The translations under genes were made by a program, and so were the position numbers. The notes beneath the pieces were generated by a model. The model saw only the letters and a program-made list of their open reading frames with translations, was not told the DNA's origin and ran no database searches. A stretch of DNA of 26,901 nt, from contig JBGPKH010000034.1 of NCBI GenBank assembly GCA_041485845.1, positions 1-26,901 on the forward strand. The letters run 5' to 3'. This DNA is from OMOG01 sp041485845. GTDB taxonomy: Bacteria > Acidobacteriota > Terriglobia > Bryobacterales > Bryobacteraceae. Shown here one piece after another: positions 16,601 through 23,707 of this stretch. Numbering within the stretch: the first letter of the stretch is position 1; every line of letters starts with the position of its first letter.

Positions 16601-17596
16601 GTGGGATCCGAAGCGACACTCCAACTTGCCGTTGACCGGCTCAATACCGTCCGCCGGGAAATCGCCAAAATCATCGTAGGCCAGGACGACGTAGTCGAAG
16701 GTGTGCTCATATGCCTGCTCGCCTCCGGCCACGTCCTCCTGGAAGGTGTTCCGGGGCTCGGAAAGACAACTCTGCTGCGCACGTTGGCGCGCACGCTTCG
16801 ACTGAAGTATTCGCGGATTCAATTCACCCCGGACCTCATGCCCGCCGACATCGTCGGCAGCATGATCATCGACACCGAAGAGCGCGGCCACAAGACCCTT
16901 CGTTTTCAGCCGGGTCCGATCTTCGCCAACCTCGTTCTGGCCGACGAGATCAACCGGGCCACTCCCAAGACGCAATCGGCGCTGCTCGAAGCCATGCAGG
17001 AGGGCACTGTGACCAGTGGTACCACGACACACGAATTGGATAGGCCATTTCTGGTCATGGCTACGCAGAATCCGATCGAAATGGAGGGCACTTACCCCTT
17101 GCCGGAGGCCCAGCTCGACCGATTCCTCATGAAAATCCTGGTCACTTACCCCACGCGCGCAGAGCTCAACCGCATCATCGACCGCACCATTCAACGGGAA
17201 GAACAGGTGCCCATGCCGGTGCTGGATCGCGACGCCATCCTGGAAGTCCGCTCGGTCTGCCGCGAAGTGCTGGTCGCGCCCCACGTGCAGGAGTATGCCA
17301 TTCAGATCGTGATGTCCACCCAGCCGGAGCAGAGTGAGGCCCACGAGCTTGCCCGAAAGTACATTCGCTACGGAAGCTCCCCGCGCGGCGCGCAAGCCCT
17401 GGTGGAATGCGGACGCGTACACGCCTTGATGCGCGGCCGCTTCCATCTTTCGATCGAGGACGTAGAGCACGTGGCTGCCGCGGTGCTCCGCCATCGCATC
17501 ATTTTGAACTTCGACGCTCACCACGACGGACAGACGCCGGAGACCATCCTCCAAACTGTCATCAAAGCCGCAACCGCGACTGCATCCGTCGCGTAG
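16601..17596 (+). CDS. moxR: MoxR family AAA+ ATPase
   Basis: A 331-aa cytoplasmic AAA+ ATPase. MoxR proteins act as chaperone-like remodelers of vWA-domain partners in stress, cell-envelope or metal-cofactor pathways. Visible motifs are Walker A GVPGLGKT (residues 49-56), Walker B LVLADEINRA (111-120), FTPDLMPADIVG (the MoxR-specific segment after Walker A), sensor region MATQNPIEMEGTYPLPEAQLDRF, and the C-terminal lid ending near SIEDVEHVAAAVLRHRIILNF. The length is normal for the family. GTG 16601 is chosen because family similarity begins immediately and no other start is available; no ribosome-binding site is seen. The DUF58 partner follows 7 nt downstream, the standard pairing for this family. 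Confidence 0.95.
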   Translation: MGSEATLQLAVDRLNTVRREIAKIIVGQDDVVEGVLICLLASGHVLLEGVPGLGKTTLLRTLARTLRLKYSRIQFTPDLMPADIVGSMIIDTEERGHKTLRFQPGPIFANLVLADEINRATPKTQSALLEAMQEGTVTSGTTTHELDRPFLVMATQNPIEMEGTYPLPEAQLDRFLMKILVTYPTRAELNRIIDRTIQREEQVPMPVLDRDAILEVRSVCREVLVAPHVQEYAIQIVMSTQPEQSEAHELARKYIRYGSSPRGAQALVECGRVHALMRGRFHLSIEDVEHVAAAVLRHRIILNFDAHHDGQTPETILQTVIKAATATASVA

Positions 17597-17603
17597 GTAA
17601 CGT

Positions 17604-18485
17604 ATGGCTGCCCCCCTGCTGGACCGCGAGTTTTTGGAGAAACTCGAGCGGCTCACCATCCATTGGCAGAAGTCCTTTGCCGGCCTGGTGGGGGGCCATA
17701 ACATGTCGCGTTTCGCCGGCTCGGGCCAGGAGTTCCTGGACCACCGCAATTTCCACCACGGCGACGACCTGCGTGCGGTCAACTGGCGCGCCTTCCTGCG
17801 CCTGGAAAAACTCTTCCTCAAGATGTTTCAGGTGGAGCCGCGTGTGCCCGTGCGCCTGTTGCTTGACCTGAGCGATTCCATGACGGCCCACGGCGGACAG
17901 AAATTCGAATATGCCCGGAAGCTGTCGGCCGCCCTGTGCTATGTCGGCCTGGTGCGGCTCGACAGCATCGAGGTCCACGGCTTTGCCAATGGCCTGACGC
18001 GGCGGATCTTCTCCGCCGGGGGGCGTCACCGGTTTCCCGGCGTCATGGATGCGCTCTCCGCGCTGGAGCCCGCCGGCCAAACCGACTACTTGGCGATGGT
18101 GCGCGAATTCATCGGCACCTATTCCCAGCGCGGCCTGGTGATTATCGTTTCGGATTTTCTCGACGATAACGGCTGCGAGCGAGCGCTCCAGTATCTTTCC
18201 GATTTCGGCCACGAATTGATGCTGATCCAGCTCTGGGCGGACGAGGACCGCACGCCCCCCTGGGTGGGCGAGCTCGAGATCCGCGACGCCGAGACCGGCG
18301 CCGGCCTGAAGCTGGACTTCGATGAGGCCGCGCGCGGGCGTTACACGCGCGCATTCGACGAATACTGTTCCATCGTCCAAACCCTCGCCATGCGCAGCGG
18401 GGGCCGCTACGCCGGCGTGCCGACGTCGCAGCCCCTGGAAAACGTGATCTTCGGGGAACTGATCCGGCAGAGAGGAATCGCATGA
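17604..18485 (+). CDS. DUF58 domain protein with vWA-like fold
   Basis: A 293-aa cytoplasmic protein with the DUF58 signature FHHGDDLRAVNW (residues 50-61), the R-x-Y/F-x-x-GD-x-x-R-x-x-NW pattern. A MIDAS-like DLSDSM (88-93) begins the vWA-type Rossmann fold, with IIVSDFLDD (about 178-186) as the second acidic segment. It starts at ATG 17604 after AGGTAA, 7 nt behind MoxR, so translational coupling is likely. DUF58 proteins are the usual MoxR partners and are proposed to bind metal through the MIDAS. It ends at TGA 18483-18485, right before a repeat-rich spacer that separates it from the remaining cluster genes. Confidence 0.92.
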   Translation: MAAPLLDREFLEKLERLTIHWQKSFAGLVGGHNMSRFAGSGQEFLDHRNFHHGDDLRAVNWRAFLRLEKLFLKMFQVEPRVPVRLLLDLSDSMTAHGGQKFEYARKLSAALCYVGLVRLDSIEVHGFANGLTRRIFSAGGRHRFPGVMDALSALEPAGQTDYLAMVREFIGTYSQRGLVIIVSDFLDDNGCERALQYLSDFGHELMLIQLWADEDRTPPWVGELEIRDAETGAGLKLDFDEAARGRYTRAFDEYCSIVQTLAMRSGGRYAGVPTSQPLENVIFGELIRQRGIA

Positions 18486-18489
18486 AAGG

Positions 18490-18632
18490 CAGGGGTTGGG
18501 GGCCAGGGGCCAGGGGTTGGAGCGCGGGCAGTGAACGTCACCCGCGGCCCCATCCCCCATCCCTGAACGGCGGGGACGCGAACAGTGAACGTCACTCGCG
18601 CCCCAATCCCCAATCCCCAACCCCCAACCCCT
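18490..18632. repeat. Double palindrome with G-quadruplex-capable tracts on both strands
   Basis: The spacer carries four runs of at least 4 G on the plus strand (18492-18495, 18498-18502, 18506-18509, 18513-18516) and five runs of at least 4 C at 18601-18631. CCAGGGGTTGG (18510-18520) pairs with the terminal CCCAACCCCTGG. Inside are two copies, 54 nt apart, of CAGTGAACGTCACNCGCG (18529-18546 and 18583-18600). Each is centred on palindrome GTGA-ACG-TCAC and closed by an outer stem: CGCGG/CCGCG in copy 1 and CGCGA/TCGCG in copy 2, a compensatory G-C to A-T change. It is probably a REP-like mobile palindrome inserted in the operon. Confidence 0.7.
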
Positions 18633-18639
18633 GGTTCTT

Positions 18640-20589
18640 ATGTACCTCCTGAACCTCTCCCTCCTCCAGTGCATGGCAGTCTTCGGCTCCATCTCGGCCG
18701 TCGCCGTCGCTCTCTACCTCCTCGATCGCTCGCGGCGCAAGCAGATCGTTTCCACGCTTCGCTTCTGGGTGGCTGCGGAACAGCCCGCGGTCGCCGCCCG
18801 CCGCAAACATATCCAGCAGCCGTGGTCGTTGATCCTGCAACTCGTCAGCATGGCGCTTCTCCTGTTGGCGATCGCCCAGGTGCGCCTCGGCACTCCCGCA
18901 CAGGCCGGCCGCGACCACGTCATTATCCTGGATGCTTCCGCGTGGATGTCCGCCCGTATCGGGGCGGCGCGCTCCGGCAACCGCACGCTCATGGACCTGG
19001 CTCGCGACCGCGCCCGCCGTTATCTGCACGCCCTCCCCGCCCGCGACCGCGTCATGCTGATCCGCGCCGATGCTCTGGCGACTCCGGTCACCCCCTTCGA
19101 GCCCGACCGCCGCAAAATCGACGCCGCGATCGCCGCTTCGCAACCGGGAGCCACCGCGCTCAACCTCGACCAGGCGCTGACCTTCGCGCGCCACGCACAG
19201 TCCCAGGCAGGCGGGCGGGCGGGCGAAATCGCCTTCGTCGGCGCCGCCCGCACCATCGAGCGCGACCCCGGCGCCGCTGCGACGCCCCGCAACCTGCGCG
19301 TCCTGCTGGTGCAGGACCCCGTCGAGAACGCCGGCTTGCGCAAGATCGGCACACGGCGTTCGGCAACCGATCCCGACCGCTGGGAGATCTACGTCTCCGC
19401 GCACAACTACGGAACCCAGTCGCGCACCGTGACTCTGTCCATCGACTTCGGCCCCCCGGGCAGGATCGGCAGAGTCTCCGGCGGCGCACAGCGCGTCACG
19501 CTGGCGCCAGGCGCAGATAAGGAAGCCAGCTTCGAATACCGCACCAGCTCCGCCGGCATCCTGGGCGTCAACCTCTCGCCGCACGACGCCTTTCCGGCCG
19601 ATGATCATGCCGACCTCGAATTGCCTGCGCAACCGATGCTTGCCGTAACGGTCTATTCGAGCGAACCGCAACTGTTGCGGCCGGTCCTCTCCTCCACGCC
19701 GCGCGTGGCCGCCGTTTACCGCAAGCCGGAGGAATATCGCGCCACCGACCAGGGGCTGGTCATCCTCGACCGGTTCATCCCTCCCCAGCGGCCCGCGGCC
19801 GATTCCATTTGGATCGACCCGCCCTCCAGCGGTTCGCCCATTCCCGTGCGCACCACCGTCGAGCAGGAGGCCTTCCAGGGATGGAATGCGGCACACCCGG
19901 CGGCGGCCGGCCTCCACGCCAAAGATTTCAAGCTCGAGAAGGCGTCGGTCTTCGAAGCCGCTCCCACCGACGGGCGAATCGGCGAAGTGCAGCAAGGTCC
20001 GGTAATCGTGGCCCGGCCCGGCAAGCCCAAGATCGTGGTCCTCGGTTTCCACCCCGCGCTTACCGGCATGCGCTATGAGCTGGCCGCCCCGTTGCTGTTC
20101 GCCAACCTGCTGCGCTGGATGTCGCCGGAGATTTTCCGCCGGTGGGAAATCTCGGGCGGCAGCGTGGGAACCGTCAAGCTGCTGATGGACCCCGACGCCT
20201 CGGAAAAAGACGTGAAGGTGACCGCGGAAGACGGGTCGCCTTTGCCGTTCACCGTGCGCGACCGCGCCGTGAGTTTCTTTTCCGGTACGCCCGGTTCGGT
20301 GCGCGTGCTGGCCGGCGACCATGAATACGTCTATTCGCTCACGCTCCCGCAACTGTGGGATGCCAAGTGGGACCCGCCCGCCGAAGCGCAGAAGGGCATC
20401 CCGCGTTTCTCCGTGGCGCTCGACAGCTCCACCGATATGTGGCCGTGGCTGGCGCTCGCCGGCGCCGCGGGCCTGCTGGCCGAATGGCTGATGTTCGGCC
20501 GTTTCCGCCGGGCCGGGCTCCGTCTGGGCGCCGTGTCGCGCCCGATACTGCTGCGCCGCAAGGCCGCTTCCACGGAGGTCCGCCCATGA
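18640..20589 (+). CDS. BatA-like membrane protein with degenerate vWA domain
   Basis: A 649-aa inner-membrane protein. The N-terminal BatA-type region has two TM helices (about residues 8-28 and 63-82) flanking the RSRRKQIVSTLRFW segment typical of that domain. A vWA-like domain starts at VIILDASAW (Asp98, Ser100), where the second MIDAS Ser is replaced by Trp102, so metal binding is doubtful. A central beta-sandwich and a GATase-like region (about 350-500, PGKPKIVVLGFHPALTG) follow, then a C-terminal TM (about 604-626, MWPWLALAGAAGLLAEWL). It overlaps the next gene by ATGA. No Shine-Dalgarno is visible before ATG 18640, where the C-rich repeat abuts the gene, so its translation or a different local promoter is uncertain. 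It is the membrane partner expected in MoxR/DUF58 clusters. Confidence 0.88.
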   Translation: MYLLNLSLLQCMAVFGSISAVAVALYLLDRSRRKQIVSTLRFWVAAEQPAVAARRKHIQQPWSLILQLVSMALLLLAIAQVRLGTPAQAGRDHVIILDASAWMSARIGAARSGNRTLMDLARDRARRYLHALPARDRVMLIRADALATPVTPFEPDRRKIDAAIAASQPGATALNLDQALTFARHAQSQAGGRAGEIAFVGAARTIERDPGAAATPRNLRVLLVQDPVENAGLRKIGTRRSATDPDRWEIYVSAHNYGTQSRTVTLSIDFGPPGRIGRVSGGAQRVTLAPGADKEASFEYRTSSAGILGVNLSPHDAFPADDHADLELPAQPMLAVTVYSSEPQLLRPVLSSTPRVAAVYRKPEEYRATDQGLVILDRFIPPQRPAADSIWIDPPSSGSPIPVRTTVEQEAFQGWNAAHPAAAGLHAKDFKLEKASVFEAAPTDGRIGEVQQGPVIVARPGKPKIVVLGFHPALTGMRYELAAPLLFANLLRWMSPEIFRRWEISGGSVGTVKLLMDPDASEKDVKVTAEDGSPLPFTVRDRAVSFFSGTPGSVRVLAGDHEYVYSLTLPQLWDAKWDPPAEAQKGIPRFSVALDSSTDMWPWLALAGAAGLLAEWLMFGRFRRAGLRLGAVSRPILLRRKAASTEVRP

Positions 20590-21512
20590 CCTTCGAGCAC
20601 CCGTGGATCCTCCTGTTCGCTCTGCTACCCGCGGCTTGGGCTGCCTGGGAGTGGCGATCCTCGGCGCGCCGCCTGGCTTTGCTGCTGAAGGCCGGAACGT
20701 TTGCCGCAATTGTGCTGGCCCTGTCGGAACCGCGGATTACCGTCTTTCAAACCAAAGTTGCCGTGGCGGTTCTGGTGGACACGTCCGACAGCGTATCGCC
20801 GCAGGATCTGCACACCGAATCGGCGCTCGCCGATCAGGTGGAGCGCGCGCGCGGCCGCCACTGGACCCACATCATCCCGTTCGCCCGTGCCACCCGCATC
20901 GCCGCGCGCGACGAGCGGTTGAAGGACGGGTGGCGCCTGCATCACACGGCGGGCGCCGCGGGACACGGCACGAATCTGGAAGCGGCCATTCGCGATGGCG
21001 CCGCCGCGCTGCCGGCGGGAATGGTGCCGCGCCTGCTGCTGGTCTCCGACGGCAACGAGAACCTGGGCAGCGTATCGCGCGGCATCTGGCAGGCGCAGCA
21101 ACTCGGCATCCCCATCGATGCCGTGCCGCTGGCCGGCCGTCCCAAGCCGGGACTGCTGCTCGAGTCCGTTTCGCTGCCCGGCCAGGTCTTCAGCGGCGAG
21201 CGTTTTCCCATCGAGGTGACGCTCATTTCGCCGCGCGCCGCTCCGGCCACGGTGGATCTGACCGCCGAAGGCAAGTCCCTCGGCAGCAACCGCGCGGAGC
21301 TCGTCGCCGGCGGCAACCGCTTGCGCGTTCAGGCCACCGTCAATTCGATTGGAGCGATTGCGCTCGCCGGCAGGATTTCGGCGGGCGAGTTGGGCGAAGC
21401 CCGCTTCGAACAGGCCATCACGTTGCGCCACCCGCGCGTCCTGATGGTCTCGCACGACCCCCATCCAGAGCGAGGAACATCTGATCCGCACATTCGAGGC
21501 CAACCAGTTTGA
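20586..21512 (+). CDS. 5' fragment as read: TM helices plus vWA domain 1
   Basis: As written, translation from ATG 20586 stops at 21510-21512 after 308 residues. The last roughly 16 residues (from about HPERGTSD) are out-of-frame sequence produced by the C5 shift. The fragment keeps both N-terminal TM helices, the DTSDS MIDAS and a following beta-sandwich (VFSGERFPIEVTLISP), so a membrane-anchored single-vWA protein could still be made. Confidence 0.6.
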   Translation: MTFEHPWILLFALLPAAWAAWEWRSSARRLALLLKAGTFAAIVLALSEPRITVFQTKVAVAVLVDTSDSVSPQDLHTESALADQVERARGRHWTHIIPFARATRIAARDERLKDGWRLHHTAGAAGHGTNLEAAIRDGAAALPAGMVPRLLLVSDGNENLGSVSRGIWQAQQLGIPIDAVPLAGRPKPGLLLESVSLPGQVFSGERFPIEVTLISPRAAPATVDLTAEGKSLGSNRAELVAGGNRLRVQATVNSIGAIALAGRISAGELGEARFEQAITLRHPRVLMVSHDPHPERGTSDPHIRGQPV

Positions 21513-21768
21513 GGTGACCCGTTCACAGACCGGTGTTCCCGACAAGCTGGACGATTTCCAACTAATCGTCATCAACAACTGGGACATGGAATCCATTCCG
21601 GCGGCGCGCAAGGCCGCGCTGGAAGAGTACGTGAAGAACGGCGGCGGCCTGACGTGGATTGCCGGCGAGCACAACACCTACGTCGACAAGAAGGGCAGGG
21701 AGGAAGACCCGCTGGAGCGCTCGCTTCCCGCCAAGCTGGCCCCGCCGCGGTCGCCGTAAGGCACCGCC

Positions 21769-23100
21769 GTGGTCCTGATCATCGACAAGTCCTCTTCCAT
21801 GGAAGGCCGCAAAATCGAACTGGCGCGACTGGCGGCCATCGGGGTGGTGGAGAACCTGCGCCCCATCGACTCGGTCGGCGTCCTGATCTTCGACAACTCC
21901 TTCCAATGGGCCGTGCCCATCCGCAGGGCCGACGACCGCGCTTCCATCAAGAAGCTCATCTCCGGCATCACGCCGGACGGCGGTACGCAGATTGCGCCCG
22001 CCCTCACCGAGGCTTATCAGCGTATCTTGCCACAGACCGCCGTCTACAAACACATCGTGCTCCTGACCGACGGAATCTCCGAAGAGGGCGACAGCATGGC
22101 CCTCACGCGCGAGGCCCTGGCCAACCACGTCACCATCTCCACCGTGGGCCTGGGACAGGACGTCAACCGCGCGTTTCTGGAAAAGGTGGCCACCTCCGCG
22201 GAAGGCAAGTCCTATTTCCTGAATGATCCCTCGGGCCTGGAGCAGATCCTGCTGCGCGACGTGGAGGAACACACCGGCGCCACCGCGATCGAAAAATCGA
22301 TCCAGCCGAAAGTGCTGAAGCAGGCCGAGATCCTGGAAGGGGTCGGCATGGAAACGGCGCCTGCGCTGCGCGGCTACGTTCGCTTTCAGGCGCGCCCGAC
22401 CTCGGATACGATTCTCGAGGCCGACCGCACCGATCCCCTGTTCGTGCGCTGGCAGTACGGCCTGGGCCGCTCCGCCGTGTTCACCTCGGACGCCAAGAAC
22501 CGCTGGGCCATGAACTGGGTGACGTGGCCGGGATTCGACCGTTTCTGGGCGAACGTATTCCGCGATCTTCTGCCGCATGCCCCGCAAAGCGAAACCTCCG
22601 CCGATTTCGACCGCGCCTCGAACGAGCTCGTGGTGGACTATCACCTGTCGCGCAGCGTTCCCGAGCCCTCGGCGATTCCGGATATTTACGCGTTTGGTCC
22701 GAACAATTTTCAATCCCCGTTGAAAGTCACCAAGGTCGCCGCCGGCCATTATCGCGGCCGCCTGGCGATCGGGCAAAATCAGGGTCTGTTCCGTGTGCGT
22801 CCGCAGGCCGAGTCGCGCGCCTTCCCCGAAGTCGGCTTCTACCGGCAGGAGGACGAAATGATGGAGTACGGGAACAACGAACGGTTGTTGCGGCAGATCG
22901 CGGCGTCGACGGGCGGCCATTTCAACCCCTCGCCCAAGGCCGTGTTCGATACCGCCGGGCGCAGTATCCAGTCCACCATGGAACTGTGGCCCGGCTTCCT
23001 GGCCCTGGCCGTGTTGCTCAACCTCGCCGAGTTGGTCCTCCGCAAGTGGAAGGGCGTGCTCGAAGCGCTGCACTTGAGACCGCTAGCGGCGACGGCGTAG
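21769..23100 (+). CDS. 3' fragment as read: vWA domain 2 plus C-terminal TM
   Basis: A 443-codon open frame follows the TAA at 21757-21759 in the same frame. GTG 21769 is the first possible start but lies in the first beta-strand of the vWA fold and has no ribosome-binding site, so it is best seen as the tail of the broken gene. It contains MIDAS DKSSS, IVLLTDGISEEGD (the T-x-G-x-x-D-like segment), and a C-terminal TM followed by basic residues (LRKWKG). Confidence 0.6.
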   Translation: MVLIIDKSSSMEGRKIELARLAAIGVVENLRPIDSVGVLIFDNSFQWAVPIRRADDRASIKKLISGITPDGGTQIAPALTEAYQRILPQTAVYKHIVLLTDGISEEGDSMALTREALANHVTISTVGLGQDVNRAFLEKVATSAEGKSYFLNDPSGLEQILLRDVEEHTGATAIEKSIQPKVLKQAEILEGVGMETAPALRGYVRFQARPTSDTILEADRTDPLFVRWQYGLGRSAVFTSDAKNRWAMNWVTWPGFDRFWANVFRDLLPHAPQSETSADFDRASNELVVDYHLSRSVPEPSAIPDIYAFGPNNFQSPLKVTKVAAGHYRGRLAIGQNQGLFRVRPQAESRAFPEVGFYRQEDEMMEYGNNERLLRQIAASTGGHFNPSPKAVFDTAGRSIQSTMELWPGFLALAVLLNLAELVLRKWKGVLEALHLRPLAATA

Positions 23101-23241
23101 ACAATCAGGCGTCGCCTTCAAACAGTGTCGCGCGCCTCGACGTGCAAACGTCTTCCGAGTGCCGCAAGCGCCGCTTCGATCTCATCCAGCCGGGAGTGGC
23201 GCCGGAGAGAACAACCGCTCGATGTGCATCTTGGGTATTCG

Positions 23242-23393
23242 GACCAAGGTCTCCAGGAAATGGATCGGGTGCCCATCGGCGCGTTCCCGGTCTGGCGACA
23301 ACTGGCGAGCATCATGCGGCTGAGGATGTGCGAGGCCAGGTGAGGCGCCGCAACGCAGGGCAGAATCAGAAAGCGCGTGTTATGGGGTAGGGG
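23242..23393 (-). pseudogene. Decayed DruA/DUF4338 (PF14236) fragment
   Basis: On the minus strand one frame reads NTRFLILPCVAAPHLASHIL (codons from 23381 downward), then SRMM. After a one-base shift another frame continues LSPDRERADGHPIHFLETLV (ending near 23242). These match two ordered conserved blocks of DUF4338: the N-R-F-L-I-L-P-x-V-x-x-P-x-L-A-S-H block and the W-E-x-x-x-G-H-P-x-x-L-x-E-T-F-V block. Nothing resembling the next block (G-T-C-Y-x-A-A-N-W) follows, and the N-terminus is missing, so both ends are lost. The rest of the 315-nt gap (23101-23241) contains no gene, only a helix-like reading, RLDEIEAALAALGRRL, of uncertain origin. The family includes Druantia DruA but is mostly found in mobile-element-like contexts. 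Confidence 0.7.
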
Positions 23394-23415
23394 CCGCGAA
23401 CCGCGAATGGGCGGT

Positions 23416-23661
23416 TCAGTACTTTTGCCAGGACAGATGCGCTGTCAGCACCAGCGTGTCGTTATGCTGGACGTTGATGTGATGCTGGGCGAGCGCCAGG
23501 GCGGCATCCTGGGCTTCGGCGGCGGTTGCGAACTTCTCTTCGTGCACGACGCTCTCGCCGTGCCTCTTGTCCCACAGCGTGAGGCGCCAGTGCTTTCCCC
23601 GCTGTTCCACTACCAGCTCGACGTAGTCGAATTGTGCTTTGTAACCGCCATCCGAGGTCAT
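23416..23661 (-). CDS. Small conserved-looking hypothetical protein
   Basis: An 81-aa protein I do not recognise. The start at 23661 follows AGGA at 5-nt spacing on this strand, while the longer open frame upstream overlaps the kinase gene and has no protein-like composition. The sequence looks like a small alpha/beta domain: strands FDYVELVVEQ and WRLTLWDKR, a helix AAEAQDAALALAQHHIN, and a final strand DTLVLTAHLSWQKY. No signal or TM is seen. It begins 46 nt after the kinase stop on the same strand and could be co-transcribed with it. Confidence 0.7.
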   Translation of the reverse strand: MTSDGGYKAQFDYVELVVEQRGKHWRLTLWDKRHGESVVHEEKFATAAEAQDAALALAQHHINVQHNDTLVLTAHLSWQKY

Positions 23662-23707
23662 AGGTCCTAGTCCAGTATAGAGGATTAAACGTTGAACCAG
23701 GCTCCTC

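Larger units (their letters stand above)
20586..23100 (+). pseudogene. Two-vWA / GATase-like membrane protein, disrupted by frameshift and nonsense codon
   Basis: As one gene this would encode about 837 aa: two N-terminal TM helices (about 6-23 and 30-46), vWA domain 1 with intact MIDAS VDTSDS (65-69), a middle segment with GATase-like text (FQLIVINNWDM, YVKNGGGLTWIAGEHN), vWA domain 2 with MIDAS IIDKSSSM (Asp codon 21784-21786), and a C-terminal TM (LWPGFLALAVLLNLAELV). Two lesions break it. First, a run of five C (21458-21462) shifts the frame; with four C the text reads SHDPIQSEEHLIRTFEA without a break. Second, TAA at 21757-21759 interrupts PPRSP-*-GTAVVLIIDKSSSM, where Glu (GAA) is expected. 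The start at ATG 20586 overlaps the previous stop (ATGA). It would be the terminal member of the MoxR cluster. True pseudogene or sequence error remains open. Confidence 0.8.

Noticed and set aside
14453..21759. TAA reassigned as a sense codon, given two in-frame TAA at conserved coding positions
   Set aside because: The GH67 and TonB receptor genes end naturally with TAA, and the two sites would need different amino acids (Tyr and Glu).
23101..23415. Active Druantia-type defence system
   Set aside because: Only a short, frameshifted DruA-like fragment exists, with no DruB-E or other defence genes nearby.
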